DNA of 64,000 nucleotides from the NCBI GenBank assembly GCA_015272325.1, contig JACYLU010000010.1, positions 1 to 64,000 on the forward strand, read 5' to 3'. The notes below the pieces were generated by a model that was not told the origin of the DNA, did no database searches, and saw nothing but the letters and a program-made list of their open reading frames with translations. This DNA is from Synechococcales cyanobacterium C42_A2020_086. GTDB taxonomy: Bacteria > Cyanobacteriota > Cyanobacteriia > Elainellales > Elainellaceae. Below are positions 35,060-45,704 of this stretch, in pieces (positions within the stretch are counted from its first letter, which is position 1; each line of letters opens with the position of its first letter). Position numbers and translations under genes: made by a program.

Positions 35060-35389
35060 ATGCAGACCTACTATTATGTGTTAGCCAGCGAACGGTTTCT
35101 ATTTGAGGAAGAACCGACGCATGAGGTATTGCGGGAGCGTACTCGCCATTACCAAGAGCAAGAAAAAGCGATTGATTTCTGGGTGGTGCATCAACCGGCT
35201 TTTCTGGACGCTCCGGAAATGGCAGCGGTCAAGGCTCAGTGCCCACAACCGGCTGCAGCCATTGTGTCCACCGACGCTCAGTTTATTACCTGGTTGAAAC
35301 TGCGGCTGGAATATGTGTTAACCGGCGAGTTTCAGGCTCCTTCTGCTACGATCCCCGATCCGCTGGCGTCGCTGGTTTCGGCATCCTGA
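35060..35389 (+). CDS. ycf54: Ycf54, Mg-protoporphyrin IX monomethyl ester cyclase subunit
   Basis: Ycf54 is needed for assembly and activity of the oxidative cyclase that forms ring E of chlorophyll. The sequence 'MQTYYYVLASERFLFEEEPT', 'LRERTRHYQEQEKAIDFWVV', 'QPAFLDAPEMAAVKAQCPQP' and 'FITWLKLRLEYVLTGEFQAP' matches Ycf54 along its whole length. From this ATG the product has 109 residues, the usual size. The frame is open to 34895, but that extension crosses tandem repeats and is not Ycf54-like. Confidence 0.93.
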   Translation: MQTYYYVLASERFLFEEEPTHEVLRERTRHYQEQEKAIDFWVVHQPAFLDAPEMAAVKAQCPQPAAAIVSTDAQFITWLKLRLEYVLTGEFQAPSATIPDPLASLVSAS

Positions 35390-35485
35390 CACCATCTTGG
35401 TCCATGGGTTGGTCGAGTGAGGCTTTGCCGGAACAACCGCGGCTACGTTGCCTCATCCTGCACCTTCATTCTGCACAAGAACGCT

Positions 35486-36220
35486 ATGCGACTTTCCCTT
35501 GCTACCTCCTGTCCAGTGTTGCTAGGAGCGATGGCCCTAGCCCTAAGTAGCGCCGAGACCATTGCTCAACCGCCGCCCAACTGTCAGCCTCCGCGCGAGA
35601 ACGAGTATCTGCTGCTCGTGCGCAACCAGCGACCTGATACCCAAAGCCAGCTCCAGCAGTTGCTACCTGAGGCGGCTGTGTTGACCCCTTGCAACTATCT
35701 AGGGACCAATGTCGTGCGGGTGGAAGGGTTTGCCAGTGCCGATATTGCCACCGCTTGGGCGCAATATTTGGCAGAAACGGCAGACCTCCAGGCCTATGTA
35801 ACCCGCCCTGCTGAAACTCCGGCGGTAGCGACTGCCCCCTCGGCGGTAGGTGGCACCAGTTCCCCTAGCCCTACCCCCGCAACTGCCACTAGTGCTGCCA
35901 ATCCAGATACCGCTCCCGCAAATGATGCAAACCGTGCTGCCGCCCCCGGTTTCAACCCTCAACCGCTGGGGGCTGGCTATGCCGTGCTGGTAAACTACTT
36001 CAACCGACCGGAAGTGGCGGCTGAGGTGAAGCAAGTTACCGCTCAGAATGTTGGTCTAGTGGCGTTCGAGCAACGACCTTTTTTACTAGCGGTTCACACG
36101 GCTGATCCGGCCACTGCTTCTGCCGTACTGAAAGCGCTCAGCGAACGCGGACTCACGGCCGCAATCGTAGACAGTCGGCGAGCCATTTTGCTAGCGCCTA
36201 CGGTCGCCGAGAGCAATTAG
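35486..36220 (+). CDS. Secreted protein with two SPOR-like repeats, hypothetical
   Basis: From the ATG at 35486 the product has a short signal peptide (about residues 1-27, ending 'SSAETIAQ'). Two similar domains flank an Ala/Pro/Thr-rich linker (about 110-150). The first begins 'EYLLLVRNQRPDTQSQLQQL' and the second 'GYAVLVNYFNRPEVAAEVKQ'. Both have a beta-alpha-beta layout like SPOR domains, which bind denuded peptidoglycan. The similarity is by pattern only. A periplasmic cell-wall role is plausible but unproven. The frame opens at 35417, where the extra 23 residues spoil the signal peptide. Confidence 0.6.
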   Translation: MRLSLATSCPVLLGAMALALSSAETIAQPPPNCQPPRENEYLLLVRNQRPDTQSQLQQLLPEAAVLTPCNYLGTNVVRVEGFASADIATAWAQYLAETADLQAYVTRPAETPAVATAPSAVGGTSSPSPTPATATSAANPDTAPANDANRAAAPGFNPQPLGAGYAVLVNYFNRPEVAAEVKQVTAQNVGLVAFEQRPFLLAVHTADPATASAVLKALSERGLTAAIVDSRRAILLAPTVAESN

Positions 36221-36247
36221 CACATCGCCGTCTTGTTGCCGGCAACC

Positions 36248-36703
36248 CTAGTACGCAGGTGCCGCAATCCACGAGACCGCAACGCCGAGAGCAGACCCAG
36301 CAATTACCTGAACAGGCGTATGCCCTAGCAGTTCCTTCAAGCGATCTTCGCTGAAGGTGGTATTTTCGCGGAATAGTTCATCCACAATTTGATTCAGGAT
36401 GCGAGCTTGCTTACCGGCAGCTTGACGAACTCCGGCGGCGTCATACATGACGATAATGGCGAAGATTAGCGCAATTGCAAACTCACCACTCGCCCAGCCG
36501 GCCGTTTGTCCAATTCCTGTGGCTAATGCGGTGACTAGCGCGGAGTGGGCACTCGGCATACCGCCAGTTTCTACCAGCGTGCGGAAGCTGACTTTGCCGT
36601 GGCGGATCAGCTCCACGATCAGCTTCAGCCCCTGGGCTAGCAGGCAGGCCAGAAGCGCGATGATCAGGATGTGATTGTCCAGAATAGTGCTGATGTCTTG
36701 CAT
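36248..36703 (-). CDS. Divergent PAP2 family protein (DUF212)
   Basis: The 151-residue membrane protein has about four helices. 'LAQGLKLIVELIRHGKVSFR' and 'ETGGMPSAHSALVTALATGI' contain the divergent phosphatase motif (PSAH), and 'VMYDAAGVRQAAGKQARILN' is the DUF212 signature. It is distantly related to PAP2 acid phosphatases. It closes the folD-crtE-DUF212 run on the minus strand, an arrangement seen in other cyanobacteria. This suggests, but does not prove, a role in isoprenoid diphosphate turnover. Confidence 0.88.
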   Translation of the reverse strand: MQDISTILDNHILIIALLACLLAQGLKLIVELIRHGKVSFRTLVETGGMPSAHSALVTALATGIGQTAGWASGEFAIALIFAIIVMYDAAGVRQAAGKQARILNQIVDELFRENTTFSEDRLKELLGHTPVQVIAGSALGVAVSWIAAPAY

Positions 36704-36723
36704 GGCTTAGCGTCCAGCTGAGG

Positions 36724-37650
36724 CTAGTGAGTGCGAGCGGTAATATAGTCTGCCAGCGCCATTAGGGGAACGGCCGCCTCTCCAAATGGGGCTAATTCCG
36801 CCTTGGCATCTGCAACCAACTGGCTAGCCTGCCGTTTGGACTCCTCAATCCCCCAGAAACTGGGATAGGTTGCCTTTTGGGCTTGGATGTCCTTGCCAGC
36901 AGTTTTGCCAAGCTCTTCCTGAGTTGCAGTGATATCTAACACATCATCAATGATTTGAAACGCCAGACCAATGTTCTGCGCGTAGCGAGATAACCGCTGC
37001 CGCTCAGCGTCCGTTGCTCCAGCGAGGACAGCCCCCGACAAAACGCAAGCCTCAAGCAGTGCGCCTGTTTTGTGGCGATGAATAAAGTTTAGAGTTTCCA
37101 GAGACACATCCGACTGACCTTCCGATTCCAGGTCGACCACTTGTCCCCCAACTAATCCTGCCGCACCTACTGCTCGGCTGACCATGGCGATTACCTGCAA
37201 TACCCGTTCAGCCGGCACCTGCTGAGTGCGCGTCGCAATAAACTCGAAGGCATAGGTGAGCAACCCGTCTCCGGCTAGGATCGCGATATCTTCCCCATAG
37301 ACCTTGTGATTGGTGAGTTTGCCCCGTCGGTAGTCATCATTATCCATGGCAGGCAGATCATCGTGGATCAGCGACATGGTGTGGATCATTTCTAGGGCGC
37401 AAGCCGTTGGCATAGCCATCTCTAGGGTGCCGCCCAGCAGTTCGCACGTTGCCAAGCAGAGGATCGGACGCAGCCGCTTGCCACCCGCCAGTAGCGAGTA
37501 GCGCATAGATTCATAAATCGTCTCAGGATAGGTAACAGTCACCGACTGCTCCAGAGCGGCCTCTACTTGAGCCTGTCGTGCTTCTAGGTAGCGAGCGAGA
37601 TCAAACCGGCGCGTTGCCTGCTCCTGATCGTGACCGACGGAACTGGTCAT
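36724..37650 (-). CDS. crtE: Geranylgeranyl diphosphate synthase (polyprenyl synthetase)
   Basis: Builds geranylgeranyl diphosphate, the precursor of carotenoids, phytol and quinone tails. The first aspartate-rich motif '[15 protein letters not shown]' (D97-D98 region) and the second '[10 protein letters not shown]' bind magnesium diphosphate. '[19 protein letters not shown]' is the conserved basic region. Length (308) fits cyanobacterial CrtE. It starts 15 bases after the folD stop and is probably co-transcribed with folD and DUF212. Confidence 0.92.
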   Translation of the reverse strand: MTSSVGHDQEQATRRFDLARYLEARQAQVEAALEQSVTVTYPETIYESMRYSLLAGGKRLRPILCLATCELLGGTLEMAMPTACALEMIHTMSLIHDDLPAMDNDDYRRGKLTNHKVYGEDIAILAGDGLLTYAFEFIATRTQQVPAERVLQVIAMVSRAVGAAGLVGGQVVDLESEGQSDVSLETLNFIHRHKTGALLEACVLSGAVLAGATDAERQRLSRYAQNIGLAFQIIDDVLDITATQEELGKTAGKDIQAQKATYPSFWGIEESKRQASQLVADAKAELAPFGEAAVPLMALADYITARTH

Positions 37651-37665
37651 CTGCTTTCATCCTCC

Positions 37666-38532
37666 TCACCCAATAGAATGGCGTTGACGATAACTCCATA
37701 CTGTATTGTGCAACAGCATGGTCACAGTCATCGGGCCAATTCCACCCGGAACTGGTGTAATCCAGGATGCGAGAGACTGCACAGTGTCAAACTGTACATC
37801 TCCAACCAGCTTGCTGCCAGTCTCAGTGGCGACTCGGTTGATGCCTACATCCACCACAATGGCACCCGGTTTGACCATCTCTGGCGTAACCAAATGGGGT
37901 ACTCCTACTGCTGCCACCAAGATATCTGCGCTGCGGGTCACGGCCGCCAAATCGGGGGTACGCGAGTGGGCAATCGTAACGGTGGCATCGGCAGCGAGCA
38001 GCATCAGCGCCAGCGGTTTCCCCACCAAAATACTGCGACCCATGACTACAGCATGCTTACCTTTGGGATCGAGTTGATAGGCGTTCAGTAACTCCATGAC
38101 CCCTGCCGGAGTGCAGCTGCGTAGCCCAGGCTCACCGCGCACCAACCGACCCAAATTAGTGGGATGTAGCCCGTCGGCGTCTTTATCTGGATCAATCTGG
38201 TTGAGCAACCGCACGGCATCGAGATGGTTGGGTAAAGGGAGCTGCACCAGAATCCCGTCTATTCGATCGTCGTGATTTAACTGCTCAATCCGCTGTTCGA
38301 GTTCAACTTGTGGAGTATTGGCAGGAAGGTGGCTACCGAAGGAAGCAATTCCTACCCTCGCGCAGGCTTGCTCTTTATTGCGGACATAGGCAGCACTCGC
38401 CGGATTATCGCCCACCATGAGCACCGCTAGCCCCGGCGGCCGTCCTACCTGGGTTTGTAAGGTTTGCACCTCTGCCGTTAATTCGGTTTGCAATCGGGCA
38501 GCAAGCGCTTTGCCATCGAGTAAACCAGCCAT
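37666..38532 (-). CDS. folD: Methylenetetrahydrofolate dehydrogenase/cyclohydrolase FolD
   Basis: The bifunctional enzyme interconverts 5,10-methylene- and 10-formyl-tetrahydrofolate. '[17 protein letters not shown]' includes the catalytic Lys (K53). '[14 protein letters not shown]', '[15 protein letters not shown]' (NADP-binding) and '[20 protein letters not shown]' (here '[10 protein letters not shown]') are all conserved. Length 288 is standard. It is the first gene of a three-gene minus-strand operon. Confidence 0.95.
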   Translation of the reverse strand: MAGLLDGKALAARLQTELTAEVQTLQTQVGRPPGLAVLMVGDNPASAAYVRNKEQACARVGIASFGSHLPANTPQVELEQRIEQLNHDDRIDGILVQLPLPNHLDAVRLLNQIDPDKDADGLHPTNLGRLVRGEPGLRSCTPAGVMELLNAYQLDPKGKHAVVMGRSILVGKPLALMLLAADATVTIAHSRTPDLAAVTRSADILVAAVGVPHLVTPEMVKPGAIVVDVGINRVATETGSKLVGDVQFDTVQSLASWITPVPGGIGPMTVTMLLHNTVWSYRQRHSIG

Positions 38533-38935
38533 GCGTTTCGTTGGAATGCGATACGTTTGCGATACAGTAAAGTCGAGAAAGCCGGGAGCGGAGAACTAGG
38601 GGACTAAACTAGCGAGCCATGAAAGAACCGAAAGAATTCCAAGAGAGTTAATTATAGAGAATTACGTCAGTCTACCCGCTCTGGCTAGGCGACTGCCCCC
38701 GTCGAGATTAAGGCAAGCTATGGGAGTTCAGCCAGTAGCTCAGCGCCTAACGGTGACCCAGGTTAGAATTCTACCGTTTCTCCAACTGATTCCCAGACTA
38801 TGAGGAGCGTTGCATATTTTACTCAACTAGTGTCTCAGATTTAGTAGATGCGGAGGAAGAAAATACTCTGAATCGCTCTCCTTAGCGCTGAGTTGAATAA
38901 ATTGCATTCATTGTTGAACCCCTGCTGATATCGTC
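38533..38935. other. Divergent spacer between folD and a lipoprotein gene
   Basis: About 400 bases with no gene. It carries the folD and lipoprotein promoters, but no box sequences stand out apart from AT-rich stretches at 38648-38670. Confidence 0.4.
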
Positions 38936-39286
38936 ATGCTGTCTCGCTTGATTGTGTTGCTTATGCTGGCTGGACTAGTTGGTTGCAGTCGTGTCACAAC
39001 CGTGCAAAGTGTGCAGGCGCGCCCTCAACGGCCTTCGTTTTTGTCTACCGTCTACCTGCGGGGAACCGTAGGCGACCGGGTGCCGCTGATTGGAGCTCAG
39101 GTGTATCAACTGCACGACAGCACCGGCAGTATCTGGGTATTGACCACCCAGCCGCCATTGCGTTCGGGCGATCCCATCTCTATCCGAGGACGGATTCGCT
39201 ACGAAGAAATTCCTCTAGCCGGGCAAATCCTGCAGGAGGTCTACATCGAAGAACAGCAGCGCCTTGACCTTCAGGAGCCACCCTAA
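38936..39286 (+). CDS. Small lipoprotein, hypothetical
   Basis: The N-terminus 'MLSRLIVLLMLAGLVGCS' is a lipoprotein signal with lipobox LVGC, so the mature protein should be lipid-anchored at Cys17. The remaining 100 residues ('FLSTVYLRGTVGDRVPLIGA', 'STGSIWVLTTQPPLRSGDPI', 'SIRGRIRYEEI') look like a beta-barrel of the OB-fold type. The function is unknown. It ends four bases before the Nudix gene start, so the lipoprotein, Nudix and peptidase genes form a likely operon. Confidence 0.72.
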   Translation: MLSRLIVLLMLAGLVGCSRVTTVQSVQARPQRPSFLSTVYLRGTVGDRVPLIGAQVYQLHDSTGSIWVLTTQPPLRSGDPISIRGRIRYEEIPLAGQILQEVYIEEQQRLDLQEPP

Positions 39287-39289
39287 CTC

Positions 39290-39802
39290 ATGCTCGATAC
39301 CTTTGATCCATCCCATCCTGCTGCCGCCGTTGCCATTCTTTACCAAGACAATCGGTTTCTGCTGCAGCTCCGGGATGACAATCCTGCCATCCGCTACCCA
39401 GGGCACTGGGCTTTCTTTGGTGGTCATTTAGAATCGGGCGAATCTCCCGAAGCAGCTATGCAACGCGAACTGCAGGAGGAGTTGGGCTATAGTCCGCCTC
39501 AGATCGACTACTTTACCTCATCGCTAACCGACACCCAAATTATTCGCCATGTGTTCTATGCTCCTCTGACGGTTCGCATCGAAGACTTGGAATTGCACGA
39601 GGGAGTTGACCTGGGGTTGTCTACGATAGAAGAGGTGAAGCGAGGTTGTCGCTATTCACAGCGTCTAGGGCAAATGCGTCCCTTGGCACGTCCCCACCGC
39701 CAAATTCTGCTAGATTTTCTCCAGTGGGGGATAGAGACCAACAGCAACTCATTCAAACCATTCAAACACAATGACCGGGATGGTGAAGGCAAAAACCTCT
39801 AA
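39290..39802 (+). CDS. Nudix hydrolase
   Basis: The complete Nudix box is visible as 'GGHLESGESPEAAMQRELQE' followed by 'ELGY' (GX5EX7REUXEEXGU). This motif binds magnesium and hydrolyses nucleoside diphosphate derivatives. The N-terminal 'AAAVAILYQDNRFLLQLRDD' is the usual first strand. Length 170. The specific substrate is not evident. It overlaps the next gene by 32 bases. Confidence 0.9.
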   Translation: MLDTFDPSHPAAAVAILYQDNRFLLQLRDDNPAIRYPGHWAFFGGHLESGESPEAAMQRELQEELGYSPPQIDYFTSSLTDTQIIRHVFYAPLTVRIEDLELHEGVDLGLSTIEEVKRGCRYSQRLGQMRPLARPHRQILLDFLQWGIETNSNSFKPFKHNDRDGEGKNL

Positions 39803-40532
39803 ACCGAAATCCTATCGGGTTCGGGAAAGCGCAAGAGCCAAGCACGTCAGTATCAAGGTTTCCCACTTGGGAGACGTTGAGGTCGTAGTTCCCACCGGAT
39901 TCGACCAAAATCAAATTCCTGATATCTTACGCAAGCGGCAAGATTGGATCGCCCGAACAATCGAGCGGATTGCTGCCGAACGGCAGTCCCTGCTGGTGGA
40001 CAAGTGCGAATCTGCCAGCGAACAAGCGTTTCCCAAACAAATTGAGCTGCGGTCGATTTTGGAAGCCTGGAACCTGCGCTATGAGCCTAGTTCTCGCTAC
40101 AAAGCCAGCGTAACCGCGCCTCACCAACTAACGCTACAGGGTGCGATGGATGCACCCCGGCTCTACAGTCTGTTACACCATTGGCTAAAGCGAAAGGCCG
40201 AGTTCCACTTGGTGCCCTGGTTACGTCAGATCAGCCAGGAAATCGAGTTATCGTTTAACCAGGCACATATTCGCGGACAGAAAACCCTGTGGGCGAGCTG
40301 TTCTGCCAAGAAAAACATTAGCCTCAACTACAAGCTGCTGTTCTTGCCGCGCCACTTGGTTCGCTATGTCTTGATTCACGAGCTGTGTCATACCGTTCAC
40401 TTGAACCATTCCGCTCGGTTTTGGGATCTTGTGGCGGCAAAAGAGCCTGACTACAAAGCCCTAGATCGAGAACTTGGCAAAGCCTGGATCTACGTGCCAG
40501 AGTGGGTTGAACGCTCTTTGAATGGCCCCTAG
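39771..40532 (+). CDS. YgjP-like (DUF45/M48-related) zinc metallopeptidase
   Basis: The zinc site 'VLIHELCHTVHLNHSARFW' (HExxH plus a downstream His) lies near residue 205. 'WASCSAKKNISLNYKLLFLP' is the strand preceding it in DUF45 proteins. The N-terminal half ('YRVRESARAKHVSIKVSHLG', 'VVVPTGFDQNQIPDILRKRQ') fits the YgjP-like domain. The protein is soluble, with 253 residues. The start is uncertain (ATGs at 39771 and 39780, both inside the Nudix gene), which implies translational coupling. The substrate is unknown. Confidence 0.86.
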   Translation: MTGMVKAKTSKPKSYRVRESARAKHVSIKVSHLGDVEVVVPTGFDQNQIPDILRKRQDWIARTIERIAAERQSLLVDKCESASEQAFPKQIELRSILEAWNLRYEPSSRYKASVTAPHQLTLQGAMDAPRLYSLLHHWLKRKAEFHLVPWLRQISQEIELSFNQAHIRGQKTLWASCSAKKNISLNYKLLFLPRHLVRYVLIHELCHTVHLNHSARFWDLVAAKEPDYKALDRELGKAWIYVPEWVERSLNGP

Positions 40533-40915
40533 ATTGCTTCTGAGCCTCACACTGAGCCGCAGTAGTCTAGATCACTGACAAGATTACTTGACCCTAACCT
40601 GACACTGCGGCCACCCGACAGGAGCCATGGTTGAGGCAGATCAAAGTCGGGCAATATAAGGGCAATAGACCCGCCGCCTCTTGCGATTTGAGGTGAATGG
40701 CAGTGGCTTGGGGTGCTACTTGGGATTCGGGCAGTCCCAGAAAGCACTGTCAGCTACGACTGGAAGGAATCAGCGTCTCTCCTTGGCTGGTTGCACACTA
40801 GAAAGGGTGGAGGAGTGAAGCCATCGCCAAGCAAGAGATAGGGATCAGGAGATAGCAATAGAGTCCTGGCGAACGGAATTCAGGTTCGCCCAAACGGTTT
40901 ACTTCAGGAAAATTC
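40533..40915. other. Spacer upstream of the GAF-GGDEF gene
   Basis: About 380 bases without a gene on either strand. A 66-codon minus frame at 40547-40747 is not protein-like. No clear regulatory motif. Confidence 0.4.
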
Positions 40916-42622
40916 ATGAAGTCTGGTTGGCAGCACTTTTACTCAGACATCAAGACAGCCGTTCTCAATCTGGATACGCTCGACTCCCTGTTGCAGCAAG
41001 CGGTTGCCCAGATTACCACTCTTTACGGCGCAGAATGTTTGCTGTGGGCTGGGTTTGAGCTAGGGGTTGCAGACGCGCTGCGGGTTTACACCACACCTCA
41101 AACGGCTGACCGCTATGCCAACACCTTTGGCTTTTTAACGGCACCCACTCCCTTGGCGGCGGATACCGAGGCAGGTGTTGCTAGTCTCGCCACATCGGTC
41201 TACCCCTATCGAATTCGCTCGCTGCCGCTCTGGCTACTCGATCAGCAACATTGTCCTCACTTGACCCAACTCGACACCGGAGATTTAATTATCCCCGTCA
41301 CCCAGCGAGGCAGCGCCTTTGCCAGCGATCAGGATGCCTTAGCACCCACCGGTGCTCTGCAATTTGTCCTTCAGCTCGATCGCTCAAGACGCGACCGCAG
41401 CTTATCGCCTCCCGCGTCGGACAGTCCTAGCTCTGCGGTTGCTGTTGGTCCCATCGGCGATTGGAGTTCAGAAGAGCTACTGTCTCTGGAGATTATCAGT
41501 AGTCAGTTGGGACTGGCTCACAGTGCCTTGTATTGGCGGCAGCGGTTAGAGCAGGCGCGGCAGCAGGCAGCCCTAGTGGGGCGAATTTCGCGGTTGTTGA
41601 ATTCAACCTTGAACCCCGATGAGCTAGTTGGCTGCATTGTGGCCGAACTGGGCTGTAGCTTGAACTGCGATCGCTCGATTTTAGTCAATCTGTGCCACGA
41701 CCCAGTCAGTATTCTGGCTGTGTGGGATCACCCCGCCCAAGAGTTGCCACCGTTAGAACAGCGACAAACCAGCCAAGCGTATTGGCACAGCACCATCGAT
41801 CTGTTTTTGCAGGGTGGTGCCTGTTATTTACAAATCAAGCAACGCGATTCCGTACCTGATCCGCTGCAAGTTTGGCTAAAAGACATCGGTGCAGAGTCCG
41901 TTTTGCTGGTGCCGATGTTTATCCAAGACGAATTTTTTGGTGCTGTGGCGCTGCTCTCCTATCAGCAGGAGCGAGCCTATTTAATTGACGAACTGCAAAC
42001 GGTACGGCAGGTGGCAGACCAAGCGGCCATTGCTCTCACCAATGCCCAAAATTACCAGCAGCTTTGGCACAAACAGCAGATGCTGCGGATGCAAAACGAC
42101 TCGCTGCAAGAAGCTATCCTGCGAGACGACTTGACACAGCTAATGAATCGCCGCTCACTCGAGCGAGAGCTAGAAAATTTGAGCATGACCGCAATTTGGA
42201 CGATTCGTCCGGTCTTTAGCGTGATTGTCTGCGATATCGACTACTTCAAGCATGTCAATGACGTCTACGGGCATTTGGTCGGAGATCAGGTGCTGCAAGG
42301 GGTCGCCCAGCGGCTCCAGGGGCAATTACGACGAGGCACACCTGCATACCGCTACGGAGGCGAAGAATTCGTGATTATCCTGACAGATACACCGCTCCAT
42401 TTGGCATTGGATGTCGCCGAACGCCTGCGCCGCGCCATTCGGGCTAGCCCAATCCCAACCAAGGTAGCTGATATCGACATCACAGCCAGTTTTGGTGTTG
42501 CTCAGCAGAATCCCAGTAACGACCGCTGTGCCTGGGACGTGCTGCAACGGGCCGACAAAGCCCTCTATGAAGCTAAACGCCAAGGACGTGACCGAGTTCA
42601 GGCGCTAGAGTCCTCTGGTTGA
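40916..42622 (+). CDS. GAF-domain diguanylate cyclase
   Basis: The N-terminal region (about residues 10-200) resembles a divergent GAF domain. A clear GAF domain follows (about 215-385, 'RISRLLNSTLNPDELVGCIV', 'VRQVADQAAIALTNAQNYQQ'), then a GGDEF domain (about 400-565) with the active-site loop 'YRYGGEEFVIIL' (G481-F485) and 'DIDYFKHVNDVYGHLVGDQV'. The GGEEF form is catalytically competent, so it should make cyclic di-GMP. No membrane segments or EAL domain. GAF domains may bind tetrapyrroles or cyclic nucleotides; I see no diagnostic chromophore cysteine motif. Confidence 0.9.
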   Translation: MKSGWQHFYSDIKTAVLNLDTLDSLLQQAVAQITTLYGAECLLWAGFELGVADALRVYTTPQTADRYANTFGFLTAPTPLAADTEAGVASLATSVYPYRIRSLPLWLLDQQHCPHLTQLDTGDLIIPVTQRGSAFASDQDALAPTGALQFVLQLDRSRRDRSLSPPASDSPSSAVAVGPIGDWSSEELLSLEIISSQLGLAHSALYWRQRLEQARQQAALVGRISRLLNSTLNPDELVGCIVAELGCSLNCDRSILVNLCHDPVSILAVWDHPAQELPPLEQRQTSQAYWHSTIDLFLQGGACYLQIKQRDSVPDPLQVWLKDIGAESVLLVPMFIQDEFFGAVALLSYQQERAYLIDELQTVRQVADQAAIALTNAQNYQQLWHKQQMLRMQNDSLQEAILRDDLTQLMNRRSLERELENLSMTAIWTIRPVFSVIVCDIDYFKHVNDVYGHLVGDQVLQGVAQRLQGQLRRGTPAYRYGGEEFVIILTDTPLHLALDVAERLRRAIRASPIPTKVADIDITASFGVAQQNPSNDRCAWDVLQRADKALYEAKRQGRDRVQALESSG

Positions 42623-42938
42623 TGTCTCTTAGCGTGTCTCTGGACTGGTTTCTTAGCTCATGTCTCTGCTGGTGATCAGTCACCGAAGCTAGCAGCTTCA
42701 GGCACAGTTGCTTCCCCTGCGCTGTCGCCTTGATTTGGGATAATCTTTACGGTCTCTACATACTCTGAGGGATGTTGCTGCCCTGATTTGGGTTCGGCTG
42801 CCTGTAAACCTTTCATAGCCCCCTTGACATGGGTAGACTGAGAACAGTTCAGGAATTTCTCAGTCGTTGACGGTTTCCCTGTGACCTTTTACCTATTTCT
42901 GACTGGCGTACCCTTTAGCTGATATTCTGACATTTCCT
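42623..42938. other. Spacer upstream of the phosphoglucomutase gene
   Basis: About 315 bases. It contains a TTGACA at 42824 that could be a -35 box, but no matching -10 lies 16-18 bases downstream. Otherwise nothing recognisable. Confidence 0.4.
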
Positions 42939-44411
42939 ATGGCAGCCCCTCTTTCCCCTGCGTCTCTTGCTCAAAAACCGATTGCCTTTGGTACCGATGG
43001 TTGGCGAGGTGTGATTGCCGCTGACTTCACGTTTGAGCGCGTGGTACAGGTCGCCCCTGCGGCCGCTCAAGCCCTTGCCCAAGCCTACGCAGACACTACC
43101 CCCAGCCGCACTATCGTGGTAGGGTACGATCGCCGTTTCCTGTCGGAAGAGTTTGCTCAGGCTGTTGCCCAGGCTGTGAGTGCTGCTGGCTTTGAGGTGA
43201 TGCTGTCGGAAAGCTATGCACCGACTCCTGCCTTTAGCTGGGCTGCCAAACAGCAGAATGCCCTGGGAGCACTAGTGATTACTGCTAGCCACAACCCCGG
43301 TATGTATTCTGGGTTGAAGGTGAAAGGCGGTTTTGGCGGATCGGTGTCGCCTGAAGTGACCCAGCGCATCGAAGCCATGCTTAAGGACGGTAGTGTCTTA
43401 TCTCAGGATTCCTCGACTCCTGGCACGATTCAAACCTTTGATCCGTGGCAAAGCTACTGTGATGGGCTACGCCGCAACGTCGATATTGCCGCTATTCAGA
43501 CTGCTATTGCTTCGGGTCAATTAACGGTGTTTGCTGATGTAATGCATGGGGCTGCCGCCACTGGCCTGGCCCGCCTGATAGGATCAGACATCCATGAGCT
43601 GCATAGCCACCGCGACCCTTTATTTGGCGGCGGTGCTCCTGAGCCGTTGCCTCGCTACCTGACGACGCTGCTGCAAACGGTACAAGCGCATCGACAGCAG
43701 CATCCAACGGGGCTAGCGGTCGGGCTGGTCTTTGACGGCGACAGCGATCGGATTGCCGCCGTGGATGGGCAGGGCAATTTCCTCAGCTCTCAAGTGCTCA
43801 TTCCGATTTTGATCGAGCATTTGGCGGTGCGGCGTGGCTATCGTGGCGAAGTGATCAAAACCATCAGCGGCTCCAACTTGATCCCCCAGGTCGCTCAGCT
43901 CTATAACCTGCCAGTCTACGAAACCCCGATTGGGTACAAATACATTGCGGATCGCATGCGGGAAACAAGCGTGCTGCTGGGCGGCGAAGAATCGGGCGGA
44001 ATTGGCTATGGGCACCACATTCCCGAACGGGATGCTCTGCTCTCGGCACTGTATGTTCTAGAAGCGATGGTTCAGTCGGGCAGAGACCTCAGCGATCTCT
44101 ACGCTAGCTTGCAGCAGCAAACCGGCTACTGCTCAACCTACGACCGCATTGATCTACCCCTAGCCAGCATGGACGTGCGGGCCCGCTTACTGGAGCAACT
44201 GCAAACCCAGCCTCCCACTGAGGTTGCAGGACAAACCGTTGTTGATTGTCTTACGGTCGATGGCTATAAATTCCGCTTAGCCGATCAGAGCTGGCTACTG
44301 ATTCGCTTCAGCGGTACCGAGCCGGTTTTGCGCCTCTATTCCGAAGCAGCCACACCTGAGCGCGTCCAGCAAAATTTGGCATGGGCAAAAGACTGGGCCA
44401 GCCAAATTTAG
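42939..44411 (+). CDS. Phosphoglucomutase/phosphomannomutase family protein
   Basis: The alpha-D-phosphohexomutase signatures are complete: the phosphoserine loop 'ALVITASHNPGMYSGLKVKG', the metal-binding loop 'GLVFDGDSDRIAAVDG', the sugar-binding loop 'LLGGEESGGIGYGHHIPERD' and the phosphate-binding loop 'IRFSGTEPVLRLYSEA'. The enzyme moves phosphate between C1 and C6 of glucose or mannose for glycogen and sugar-nucleotide synthesis. Length 490. Specificity between glucose and mannose cannot be settled here. Confidence 0.92.
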   Translation: MAAPLSPASLAQKPIAFGTDGWRGVIAADFTFERVVQVAPAAAQALAQAYADTTPSRTIVVGYDRRFLSEEFAQAVAQAVSAAGFEVMLSESYAPTPAFSWAAKQQNALGALVITASHNPGMYSGLKVKGGFGGSVSPEVTQRIEAMLKDGSVLSQDSSTPGTIQTFDPWQSYCDGLRRNVDIAAIQTAIASGQLTVFADVMHGAAATGLARLIGSDIHELHSHRDPLFGGGAPEPLPRYLTTLLQTVQAHRQQHPTGLAVGLVFDGDSDRIAAVDGQGNFLSSQVLIPILIEHLAVRRGYRGEVIKTISGSNLIPQVAQLYNLPVYETPIGYKYIADRMRETSVLLGGEESGGIGYGHHIPERDALLSALYVLEAMVQSGRDLSDLYASLQQQTGYCSTYDRIDLPLASMDVRARLLEQLQTQPPTEVAGQTVVDCLTVDGYKFRLADQSWLLIRFSGTEPVLRLYSEAATPERVQQNLAWAKDWASQI

Positions 44412-44637
44412 GGCAGAGCAGCAGCCGGAGAGGGAATGGGGAATAATGGTGAGAGCCGGGGTGCCCACTGGCCTACCTTATGCTTAGCATAGTGCTGAGA
44501 GTGCTCAGGCAGTGTGCTGAGATAGTTTACCTACTGCATAGACCTATTGCGTAGACAGTACCAGCCCGAGCTCTATCCATCATCATCCCGCTTTGGAAAG
44601 CGGCTACCCCTCTCTTGCGTCTTTTTTTGCTCCCGTT

Positions 44638-45578
<941 letters not shown>

Positions 45579-45676
45579 TTACTCCCTAACTAAAACGGTG
45601 CATATGAATGGAGCTTGCAATGGGTTGCTTGATCAGGTCAATACCTGTCAATTTCTCGTCGGTCTGCTCCCTGCAT

Positions 45677-45682
45677 GTTTTA
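45677..45682 (-). promoter_or_regulatory. -10 element of the NtcA-dependent glnB promoter
   Basis: On the minus strand this reads TAAAAC, a near match to TAN3T, and lies exactly 22 bases downstream of the NtcA box, the standard spacing of class II NtcA-activated promoters. Confidence 0.65.
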
Positions 45683-45704
45683 CCTTGCAAAGGTAAGAGG
45701 TTTT

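Noticed and set aside
42824-42852. Sigma-70 promoter starting with TTGACA
   Set aside because: The hexamer at the proper distance is GTTCAG, not a -10 box.
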